The notes below the pieces were generated by a model, which saw only the letters and a program-made list of their open reading frames with translations, was not told the origin of the DNA and made no database searches. Shown piece by piece: positions 1 through 5,396 of a DNA stretch of 5,644 nt. Every line of letters begins with the position of its first letter. Position 1 is the first letter of the stretch. Origin of the DNA: Alphaproteobacteria bacterium (GTDB lineage Bacteria; Pseudomonadota; Alphaproteobacteria; Reyranellales; Reyranellaceae). A program made the position numbers and the translations under genes. The stretch spans positions 1-5,644 of the forward strand of contig JABCYT010000269.1 of NCBI GenBank assembly GCA_013290035.1, given 5' to 3'.

Positions 1-33
1 TAATAGGCTGCCCCGCCCCTCGCTCTGCGACGA
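1..33. other. Downstream flank of the EamA transporter gene
   Basis: These 33 bases follow the EamA stop codon. They hold a G-rich run on the transcribed strand but no stem-loop with a T tract, so no terminator can be called. Whether another gene of the cluster follows is outside the window. Confidence 0.3.
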
Positions 34-939
34 TCAAATCTTGTTGGCCAACCGTCGATAGCGAAGCCGCTCGGCATGGCCGAGATAGAGGCCGGAGCAG
101 ACGATCACGGCCGCGCCGACCCAGGTCCAGAAGTCGGGGATGCTGCCGAACACGAGATAGCCCAGGATCGCCGCGCCGATCAGCTGCACGTAGTTGAAGG
201 GCGCCACCGTGGCGGCCGGCGCCTGGCTGTAGGCGATGGTCAGGAAGTAGTGGCCGACGCCCGCACAGACGCCGATGGCGACGAACAACACCCAGTCCCA
301 GCCGAAGGCGGGCGTCGTCCATTCGAACGGCAGCATCGGCAGGGCGACGACGGTGCCGACGATGGTCGCCATGGTGGCCGAGGCGTCGGGCCGCTCGGTC
401 TGGCCGTAGCGGCGCGAAACGAGCTGGTAGAACGCGCTGCAGAGCGTGCTGGCGACGATCAGCAGCGAGTGCCACTCGAAGTTGGCATGGCCCGGCCGCA
501 CTACGATCAGCGCGCCGATGAAACCCAGGCAAACGGCGATCCAGCGGCGCACGCCCACCGGTTCGCCGAGGAAGCGCGCCGACAGCGCGGTCACGACCAG
601 CGGACCGGTGAGCGAGATCGACGCCGCGGTGGCGAGCGGCAGGTAGACGATGCCGTGGAAGTAGAGAAAGGACGAAAAGAACAGCAGCAGCCCGCGCACC
701 ACCTGGCTGCCGACATTGTGCCAGCGAAACAGCGCCAGGCCGCTGCGCGGCAGGAACAGCGCCATCATCAAGACGAAGGCGAAGACGTAGCGCGCCCAGA
801 TCACCTGCACGACCGGGTAGTGCTGGGTCAGCGTCTTGGAGATGGCGTTGAGGACCGAAAAGCAGGCGACCGAGAAGAGGATGGCCAGGATCGAGCGCAG
901 GATATGATCTCTCGCCGGCGGCGAGGCAGGGACGTTCAT
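34..939 (-). CDS. DMT superfamily transporter with two EamA domains
   Basis: With the ATG at 939 the protein has 301 residues and about ten membrane helices, the standard layout of the drug/metabolite transporter superfamily. The two EamA repeats are at about 15-148 and 157-286. Typical marks are LPLATAASISLTGPL (100-114), where the fourth helix begins, then FLGEPVGVRRW (123-133) and GALIVVRP (142-149) in the first repeat. The second has the matching QAPAATVAPFNYVQLIGAAILGYL, read in overlapping parts at 239-262, and FGSIPDFWTWVGAAVIV. The C-terminus is basic (RLRYRRLANK), expected on the cytoplasmic side. The direction and cargo of EamA proteins (amino acids, nucleosides, drugs, cofactors) cannot be told from sequence. 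A TTG 36 bases upstream could extend the N-terminus by 12 residues, but the ATG has an AGG nine bases before it and gives the usual length. The stop is TGA. It lies 83 bases after the FUSC gene, so it is a looser member of the cluster. Confidence 0.93.
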   Translation of the reverse strand: MNVPASPPARDHILRSILAILFSVACFSVLNAISKTLTQHYPVVQVIWARYVFAFVLMMALFLPRSGLALFRWHNVGSQVVRGLLLFFSSFLYFHGIVYLPLATAASISLTGPLVVTALSARFLGEPVGVRRWIAVCLGFIGALIVVRPGHANFEWHSLLIVASTLCSAFYQLVSRRYGQTERPDASATMATIVGTVVALPMLPFEWTTPAFGWDWVLFVAIGVCAGVGHYFLTIAYSQAPAATVAPFNYVQLIGAAILGYLVFGSIPDFWTWVGAAVIVCSGLYLGHAERLRYRRLANKI

Positions 940-976
940 GGCGCGGGAACCTAGCGACCTTGCCCTCGCGAACAAG

Positions 977-1003
977 CGCGCTCAGCGGCGACAGCCCAGC
1001 GCG
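977..1003 (-). other. Inverted repeat in the gap between the FUSC and EamA genes
   Basis: The 83-base gap (940-1022) contains CGCGCT and AGCGCG, a perfect 6-base inverted repeat around a 15-base loop. On the transcribed strand it is followed by CTTGTTCG, not a T run, so it is at best a weak terminator or pause site. I see no convincing -35/-10 promoter in the gap. Whether the EamA gene is read through from upstream remains open. Confidence 0.25.
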
Positions 1004-1022
1004 ATTTGCATGGGTGCCTGCG

Positions 1023-2168
1023 TCAGCCTGCCGCCGACGCCGCGTCCTCACCGACCTCCGCCTCTCTCGGCCACAGCAACAGCGACACGATCAGCAGGAT
1101 GGCCAGCCCCCCGGTGATGCCAACGAAGCGATCGACGCCGGGCATGATGCTGTTAGGCGGCGCGGCGCCCTGGATCAGGGTGACGATGAAGACGAACGCC
1201 GCCTGGGTTCCGACATAGCCGACGCCGTGTTTGCCGTTCTGCACGTGCATGCCGACCCACACGGCGCCTCCGATCATGGCGAGCCACCAGGGGAACGACG
1301 TCACGTCGAGCGCCAGGCAGCCCAGCGCCACGAGGCCGCCCAGCAGGCAGCCGATGATACGGTGCAGGGATCGCTGGGCGACGGCCTGGCGCGTGCTCAG
1401 TCCGCCGGCGGCGATGACCGGCGCCGACATCACCACGGCGATCGTGACGGCCATCTCCGTCACCTCCGGCAGGTCGATCAGGATCCAGATCTGCAACAGG
1501 ACGACGACGGCGATCGCCGAACGCGCACCGTGCAGGACCGCGGGCCATTGCGCGTCCAGCAGATGGCGCCATCCCGGCGCCGTCGGCGGCGGATCGGCGT
1601 GCCAGTCCTGCAGCAGGTTGGCCACGATGATGGCGGAGGTCACGCCGATCGCCACCTCGAACGTCCGGTAGAAGGCCACGTGGAGCGCCTGCAACGGGTC
1701 GTTCAGGCTCATCAGCAGCACCATGCTCGAGGTGATGGTGAGGAACAGCCAGGCGAGGCCGTGCGGGCTCACCTGCATTGCGATCACGCCCAGCATGGTG
1801 ACCGCGGCGAGGAACAGGTAGAGCGCGAAGTGATCGTAGGGCAGCCAGCGCGCCAGGACGAAGCCCAGCACCGCGCCGGCGACCGTTCCGCTCAGTCTCA
1901 GGATCCCGCGGCGTACCGAACCGGCGCCGGTTGCCATCAGCGACATGAACCCGCTGATCGCCGCCCACCATGGCGAATCGACCTCGAGTAGGAGCGCGAG
2001 CGTGGTCGCCAGCATCACCGAACAGGCGGCGACGAGGCCTTGCCGCGTGCGCGCCGGGTCTTCACCCAGCTCGCCGAGCTCCTGCCAATAGCCGGCGAGC
2101 GTCTGCTCGATCATGTCGCCCATCTCGGCGAAATCCGCGACGACGACCTTCGTGAACGTCCGCATCAT
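1023..2168 (-). CDS. FUSC-family inner-membrane transporter (fusaric acid resistance / AaeB-like), compact form
   Basis: A 381-residue, strongly hydrophobic protein with two similar halves. Half one has about six helices between 46 and 187; half two about five or six between 214 and 367; they are joined by a short hydrophilic linker (DWHADPPPTAPGWRHLLD, 189-205). The halves share motifs: RRGILRLSGTVAGAVLG (86-102) against QRSLHRIIGCLLGGLVAL (265-282), and RTFEVAIGVTSAIIVANLL (168-186) against DRFVGITGGLAILLIVSLLL (346-365). This is the duplicated FUSC fold. Characterised members such as E. coli AaeB export aromatic carboxylic acids with a HlyD-type adaptor, which is the gene immediately upstream. 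AaeB is about 655 residues; the large cytoplasmic domains are missing here, so this is a short version with little beyond the membrane core. The start is ATG at 2168, where ATGATG overlaps the upstream TGA; the second ATG at 2165 is an equally possible start. Coupled translation is likely. The exported substrate is unknown. Confidence 0.88.
   Translation of the reverse strand: MMRTFTKVVVADFAEMGDMIEQTLAGYWQELGELGEDPARTRQGLVAACSVMLATTLALLLEVDSPWWAAISGFMSLMATGAGSVRRGILRLSGTVAGAVLGFVLARWLPYDHFALYLFLAAVTMLGVIAMQVSPHGLAWLFLTITSSMVLLMSLNDPLQALHVAFYRTFEVAIGVTSAIIVANLLQDWHADPPPTAPGWRHLLDAQWPAVLHGARSAIAVVVLLQIWILIDLPEVTEMAVTIAVVMSAPVIAAGGLSTRQAVAQRSLHRIIGCLLGGLVALGCLALDVTSFPWWLAMIGGAVWVGMHVQNGKHGVGYVGTQAAFVFIVTLIQGAAPPNSIMPGVDRFVGITGGLAILLIVSLLLWPREAEVGEDAASAAG
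2165..2168 (-). promoter_or_regulatory. ATGA stop/start overlap coupling the fusion protein and FUSC genes
   Basis: The minus strand reads ATGATG, and the TGA inside it ends the upstream gene. The first ATG gives a 4-base overlap, the second a 1-base overlap. No strong Shine-Dalgarno precedes it, so the FUSC gene probably depends on ribosomes finishing the upstream gene. That would keep the two pump subunits in proportion. Confidence 0.7.
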
Positions 2169-3424
2169 CGGACGGTGCCGCCGGCCGGGAAGATCACCGT
2201 GCGGGCATCCGCGCCCATATAGAGCGTGCCGTCGGGCGGCGGATCGATCAGCACGATGGTCACCGGAATGCGCCGCTGCAGGCGGATCCAGTCGGTCGTC
2301 GGCGCGACGTAGGGCAGCAGCATGGGCGCCTGCGGATCGCGGCTGAAGCCGCGGGCGATGCCGGTGATTTTGGCACGATAGAAATGCCAGGGCGCGCTGT
2401 CGAGCCACACCCAGGCCTCGCTGCCGACCTCGAAGGAGCGGACGTAGTACTGCTTGTAGTTGGCCATGATGCGCCAGGCGTCGGCGTCGACGATGCCGAT
2501 CATGGGAATGTTCACGGTCCCCGTGTCACCCGGGCGCGTGGTGAGATTGGTGATGGTCCCGTTGACCGGCGCCACGATGTCGGTGCGGCTGAGCCGCCAT
2601 TGCGCTGTCGCCATCTCGGCCTTGGCGACGTCGAGGGCGGCCTGGTGGGCGTTGATGCTGGTCTCTGCCTTGGCGATCGCGACCTGCGACATGGTCATCT
2701 CCGCCGTGGCGCGCCGCAGCTCGTCGTTGTAGCGGTCGAGTTCGGCGCGCGGCGCGTTGTTGCTCGCCGCCAGCACGGCAAAGCGGGCCTGCTCCTCGAC
2801 GGCATAGGTGTGCGTCGAGGTGGCGGCGACGAGGGCCTCGTTCGCGGTGGAAAGCTGCTCCTGCGCGACCTTGAGCAGCGATGCCGCCTCGTCGATCTGG
2901 GCCTGGCGCTGGTTGACGTCGAGCTGGAACGGCACGGGGTCGATCGACACCAGCTTGTCGCCCTTCTTGACGGTCTGATTGTCGACGACATGCACGGCAA
3001 TGATGCGTCCCGTGACCTCCGGCGCCACGGCAACCAGGTCGGAGCGCACATAGGCATCGTCGGTATAGGCGACGAAGAAGGTGAAGGTCTCCCAGAGGAT
3101 GAACAGCAGGAGCAACGTGCCGCCGACCGTGACGAGGCGGCGCAGCCGGCTTTTGGCGACGGACCCGAGGGCCGCCGCGGCGGCGGGTGGCGGCGCTGTG
3201 GCGGCCGCAGGAGGCGGCTCGACGGGCGGCGGTTCCACGGGGGGTGCCGCGGCAGGCGGCGGCTGAGCGGGCTCAACCACGGGCTCGACCGGAGCAACCC
3301 GCGCAGTCTCGGCCGGGATCGGCATGGTCTCGGCCCGGCCCGCGGCCGCCTCGGGTTTGACAGGCTCGGCGACCGCCGGAGCGGCGTCAGCCGGAGACCG
3401 GGGCTGGGACGAGTCGGGACTCAT
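2165..3424 (-). CDS. HlyD/EmrA/AaeA-type membrane fusion protein of an efflux pump
   Basis: This 419-residue periplasmic adaptor is anchored by one inner-membrane helix. In order: a Pro/Ala/Glu-rich tail (about 1-88) that should be cytoplasmic; basic KSRLRR (91-96); a helix at about 97-120; the family hallmark TDDAYVRSD (121-129); the first half of the biotinyl-lipoyl domain (about 130-163, with VAPEVTGRI and VKKGDKLVSIDP); a Glu/Ala/Gln-rich coiled-coil hairpin (about 168-278); the second lipoyl half (TDIVAPVNGTITNLTTRPGD, 281-300); and a beta-barrel region ending in RLQRRIPVTIVLIDPP, typical of EmrA/AaeA proteins. Known role: the adaptor connects an inner-membrane transporter to an outer-membrane channel. 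It overlaps the FUSC transporter gene by four bases, which identifies its partner. The extension makes it longer than AaeA (about 310) or EmrA (about 390). The ATG at 3424 has no well-placed Shine-Dalgarno and is preceded by a hairpin; no earlier in-frame start was found. Confidence 0.95.
   Translation of the reverse strand: MSPDSSQPRSPADAAPAVAEPVKPEAAAGRAETMPIPAETARVAPVEPVVEPAQPPPAAAPPVEPPPVEPPPAAATAPPPAAAAALGSVAKSRLRRLVTVGGTLLLLFILWETFTFFVAYTDDAYVRSDLVAVAPEVTGRIIAVHVVDNQTVKKGDKLVSIDPVPFQLDVNQRQAQIDEAASLLKVAQEQLSTANEALVAATSTHTYAVEEQARFAVLAASNNAPRAELDRYNDELRRATAEMTMSQVAIAKAETSINAHQAALDVAKAEMATAQWRLSRTDIVAPVNGTITNLTTRPGDTGTVNIPMIGIVDADAWRIMANYKQYYVRSFEVGSEAWVWLDSAPWHFYRAKITGIARGFSRDPQAPMLLPYVAPTTDWIRLQRRIPVTIVLIDPPPDGTLYMGADARTVIFPAGGTVR
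3170..3298 (-). repeat. Low-complexity Pro/Ala/Glu-rich coding repeat in the fusion protein
   Basis: This stretch encodes residues 43-85 of the fusion protein, built from degenerate units such as VEP, PPVEPP and PPPAAA. The unit PPVEPP recurs in tandem at about residues 61-72. The DNA is nearly all GCC, CCG, GTC and GAG codons and therefore repetitive. Such tracts are prone to length change by slippage. It is presumably a disordered spacer on the cytoplasmic side. Confidence 0.7.
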
Positions 3425-3448
3425 GGCGGGAGGGTAACGCTCCCCGCC
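3425..3448 (-). promoter_or_regulatory. GC-only hairpin abutting the start codon of the fusion protein gene
   Basis: On the minus strand GGCGGGGAG pairs with CTCCCGCC around a 7-base CGTTACC loop. This gives eight base pairs, seven of them G-C, with one bulged G. The 3' arm ends on the base just before the ATG. The only Shine-Dalgarno-like bases nearby (GGGGAG) lie in the 5' arm, so folding would hide them. The inverted repeat is seen directly; any control of translation is inference. Confidence 0.45.
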
Positions 3449-3462
3449 CTGCGAGCAAAGGC

Positions 3463-3474
3463 GCCGCTTGCGGC
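3463..3474 (-). other. Short inverted repeat at the end of the unrecognised membrane protein gene
   Basis: GCCGC-AA-GCGGC is a perfect 5-base inverted repeat starting at the last base of the TAG stop, followed within a few bases by TTT. It could fold into a small hairpin with a four-base effective loop. The T run is too short for a convincing terminator, and the next gene starts 39 bases further on. At most it might attenuate transcription or protect mRNA ends. Confidence 0.25.
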
Positions 3475-4223
3475 TAGGACCCCGAAACCAGGCCGATGAC
3501 CCATCGGCGGGCGGCCTCGTACCATGTCAGGGGCTGCACCGTGATGAAGATGAAATGCCGATAGATATTGCCTTTCGCCGCCGCGCCCGCCGGCGTTTTC
3601 GCCGCGGTGTCGAGCTCGAGGAGCAATCTCTGAGGGCCCTCCTGCTTGGGCGTCACGCGCCAATCCCAACGCGTGTCGCCCGTAGCGTTAATCGGCTTCG
3701 GCTGGTCCTTGTCGGGCACGATGGCGAAGGCCGAAGGCGGCTCGCCGGACAGGTGCGCCACCACGCTTTCGCCATCGCCGGCGGGCGGACGGGTGCCGCC
3801 CGTCGTCGGCGCCGGCGTCCTGCCGCTGATATCCTTGGGGCCGTTCAGCACCAGAACGATGGGATAGCTCCGCTGCACGGTCATGGCGCGTTCGATCCGA
3901 AGGGCCCCGCCGCCGGTCCAGAAATCCACGGGGATGGGCGGCGGCGCGGGCTCCAGGAGAGCGTTGAACGGCATCACGGCAACGGCGAAGGCGGCGATGC
4001 CGACGCTCGCCCAGGCGCCCGTGGTTGTCGTCCAGGTGTTGTAGGCGGCAAAGGCCAGCGCGGCCACGATCAGCCCGACCGTCGGCCACGGATAGCGGAA
4101 GAGCGGTGTATCGGCGAGACGGAAGCCCAGGGCGAGCTGGACCTCGAGGACGACAATGGCGAGGACGACGCCGGTTGCGACGATTCTCGCCATGCGCAGA
4201 AACCACCGCCATTGTGAGGCCAT
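3474..4223 (-). CDS. Unrecognised membrane protein: three N-terminal helices and a beta-rich outer domain
   Basis: I cannot assign a named family to this 249-residue protein. Arginines at 6, 10 and 13 precede a hydrophobic helix at about 14-33; two more follow at about 46-62 and 70-90. By the positive-inside rule the N-terminus is cytoplasmic, so residues from about 92 onward face the periplasm. That part starts with a PAPPPIP linker and alternates short hydrophobic strands with polar turns: RAMTVQRSYPIVLVL (112-126), VVAHLSG (154-160), FAIVP (166-170), WDWRVTPKQEGPQRLLLEL (186-204) and HFIFITVQP (223-231). It looks like a beta-sandwich. The A-L-G...F-I...W-W-VTP...G...L-L-L pattern recalls, from memory only, a domain in diverse membrane-anchored bacterial proteins. 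It ends in a short amphipathic tail, WYEAARRWVIGLVSG. No catalytic motif is visible. It lies 24 bases after the reductase and 49 before the pump genes, so a role linked to one of them is possible but unproven. Confidence 0.85.
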   Translation of the reverse strand: MASQWRWFLRMARIVATGVVLAIVVLEVQLALGFRLADTPLFRYPWPTVGLIVAALAFAAYNTWTTTTGAWASVGIAAFAVAVMPFNALLEPAPPPIPVDFWTGGGALRIERAMTVQRSYPIVLVLNGPKDISGRTPAPTTGGTRPPAGDGESVVAHLSGEPPSAFAIVPDKDQPKPINATGDTRWDWRVTPKQEGPQRLLLELDTAAKTPAGAAAKGNIYRHFIFITVQPLTWYEAARRWVIGLVSGS

Positions 4224-4229
4224 GGTCGA

Positions 4230-4233
4230 CTCC
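4230..4233 (-). promoter_or_regulatory. Ribosome binding site of the unrecognised membrane protein
   Basis: The minus strand reads GGAG, then TCGACC, then ATG at 4223, a Shine-Dalgarno core with a 6-base spacer. It supports this start over the internal ATG at codon 11, and with it the full arginine-rich N-terminus before the first helix. Confidence 0.6.
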
Positions 4234-4247
4234 GATCCGGGAGGACG

Positions 4248-5378
4248 CTAGTCCGCGGCCCTCGCCAGCGCGGGCTGCGGCTTGAACGGCAGGATGGTGC
4301 TGGCGCGCGCCGCCGGCAAGGGCAGCGACGGCGGCTCGACGCCCAGCGCGCGGGCGGCGTTCCACGCCCAGCGCGGATCGAGCAGGAACGGCCTTGCGTG
4401 CACCGTGCAGTCGGCCTCGCCCGCGGCGACGATATGTTCGGCCTGCTCCGGCTCGGTGATGAGGCCCACCGCCCAGGTCTTGATGCCCACCTCCTTGCGG
4501 ATGCGCGCGGCGAACGGCACCTGGTAACCGGGGCCAAGCGTGATCTTCTGGTGGGCCGCGTTGCCGCCCGAGCTCGCGTCGATGAAGTCGCAGCCCAGCG
4601 CCTTCAGCTGGCGGGCGGTCTCGATCGTGTCCTCGATTGTCAATCCGCCCGCGACCCATTCGACTGAGCTGAGGCGGATGCCGAGCGCCTTGTCGCGCGG
4701 CCACAGCTTGCGGCAGGCCTCGAACACTTCGAGCGGGAAGCGCCGGCGCTTCTCCATGGTGCCGCCGTACTCGTCGCCGCGATGGTTGCTGAGCGGCGAC
4801 AGGAACTGGTTGAGCAGATAGCCGTGCGCGCCGTGCAGCTCGATGACGTCGAAGCCCAGCCGCGCGCTGCGCACGGTCGCGTCGACAAAGGCCTGCTTGA
4901 CGCGCTTCAGGCCCACCGCGTCGAGGGCGACCGGCGTGTGCCACTTGGTGTCGAAGGGGATCGCCGACGCCGAACAGGTCGTCCACGGCAGGTCCGGTGC
5001 ATCGGCCTGGGTGAGCGGTCCGCCGCCCTTCCACGGCCGCTGCGCCGAGGCCTTGCGGCCGGCATGGGCGAGCTGGATGCCGAGCTTGACGTTGGGCATC
5101 CAGGCTCGCGCCCAGTCGATGACCGGCTTCAGCGCCGTTTCGTTCTCATCGCTGTACAGGCCGGCGCAGCCCTGGGTGATGCGGCCCTCGCGCTCGACAT
5201 GCGTCGCCTCCATGCAGAGCAGGCCGGCGCCCGACATCGACAGCATGCCGTAATGCACCTGATGCCAAGGCTGCGCACTGCCGTCGACCGACGAATACTG
5301 GCACATCGGCGACACGACGATGCGATTGGGCAGCGTGACGCCGCCGACCTCGACAGGCGTGAAGAGTTGGGCAGTCAT
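4248..5378 (-). CDS. NADH:flavin oxidoreductase, Old Yellow Enzyme family (YqjM/XenA-like ene-reductase)
   Basis: This 376-residue TIM-barrel flavoenzyme is close in length to XenA and YqjM (about 340-365). Visible landmarks: LPNRIVVSPMCQYSS at 16-30, with Cys26 and Tyr28 at the positions that mark the YqjM ('thermophilic-like') subclass; QLAHAGRKAS at 102-111 followed by RPWKGGGPL at 114-122; the substrate-binding pair His182 and His185 with Tyr187 in LHGAHGYLLNQFLSPLSNHR; DEYGG at 202-206; Arg235 in the IRLSSVEW strand; and AVGLIT plus HARPFLLDPRW near the C-terminus, which form the FMN phosphate site. Family knowledge: these cytoplasmic FMN enzymes use NAD(P)H to reduce activated C=C bonds of enals, enones, maleimides or nitro compounds. 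The physiological substrate cannot be read from sequence. The ATG at 5378 is supported by an AAGGA five bases upstream; the stop is TAG. All key residues are present, so it is probably active. A namA-type name is possible but not certain. Confidence 0.95.
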   Translation of the reverse strand: MTAQLFTPVEVGGVTLPNRIVVSPMCQYSSVDGSAQPWHQVHYGMLSMSGAGLLCMEATHVEREGRITQGCAGLYSDENETALKPVIDWARAWMPNVKLGIQLAHAGRKASAQRPWKGGGPLTQADAPDLPWTTCSASAIPFDTKWHTPVALDAVGLKRVKQAFVDATVRSARLGFDVIELHGAHGYLLNQFLSPLSNHRGDEYGGTMEKRRRFPLEVFEACRKLWPRDKALGIRLSSVEWVAGGLTIEDTIETARQLKALGCDFIDASSGGNAAHQKITLGPGYQVPFAARIRKEVGIKTWAVGLITEPEQAEHIVAAGEADCTVHARPFLLDPRWAWNAARALGVEPPSLPLPAARASTILPFKPQPALARAAD

Positions 5379-5383
5379 GTCCG

Positions 5384-5390
5384 TCCTTTT
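5384..5390 (-). promoter_or_regulatory. Ribosome binding site of the ene-reductase
   Basis: The minus strand reads AAAAGGA, then CGGAC, then ATG. This is a good Shine-Dalgarno match with a 5-base spacer. It lies inside the 18-base gap after the nudC stop, so the reductase has its own ribosome entry site, and it fixes the start at 5378. Confidence 0.75.
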
Positions 5391-5396
5391 GGTGGG

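Noticed and set aside
76..954. Long open frame on the plus strand opposite the EamA gene
   Set aside because: It mirrors the codon structure of the GC-rich minus-strand gene. Its product is Arg/Asp/Gly/His-rich with no hydrophobic core or motif, while the minus strand encodes a clear transporter.
937..975. TTG at 975 as the start of the EamA transporter
   Set aside because: It would add 12 Arg/Ser-rich residues with no ribosome binding site. The ATG at 939 gives the usual family length and N-terminus.
960..1991. Long open frame on the plus strand opposite the FUSC gene
   Set aside because: Its product is low-complexity, rich in Arg, Gln, His and Asp, with no recognisable fold. It is antisense to a transporter with well-defined repeated motifs, and is the usual GC-rich antisense artefact.
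2384..3499. Long open frame on the plus strand opposite the fusion protein gene
   Set aside because: Its product is Gly/Arg/Asp-rich without motifs. It spans the antisense of a complete HlyD-type protein and of a gene boundary, so it is a by-product of codon bias.
3474..3500. Possible premature end of the unknown membrane protein after WVIGLVSGS
   Set aside because: The 49 bases that follow contain no continuation of a membrane helix in another frame and lead directly into the next gene, so a frameshift is not supported.
4389..4397. Ala in place of Gly at the FMN phosphate site of the ene-reductase (HARPF where many members have a GR pair)
   Set aside because: The arginine is kept and, as far as I recall, an AR pair is common in YqjM-like proteins of alphaproteobacteria. 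It is not evidence of inactivation.
3688..5034. Long minus-strand frame overlapping both the ene-reductase and the unknown membrane protein
   Set aside because: It is the shifted frame of two genes with clear starts, ribosome binding sites and conserved motifs. It is Arg/Ala/Gly-rich and crosses the real intergenic gap.
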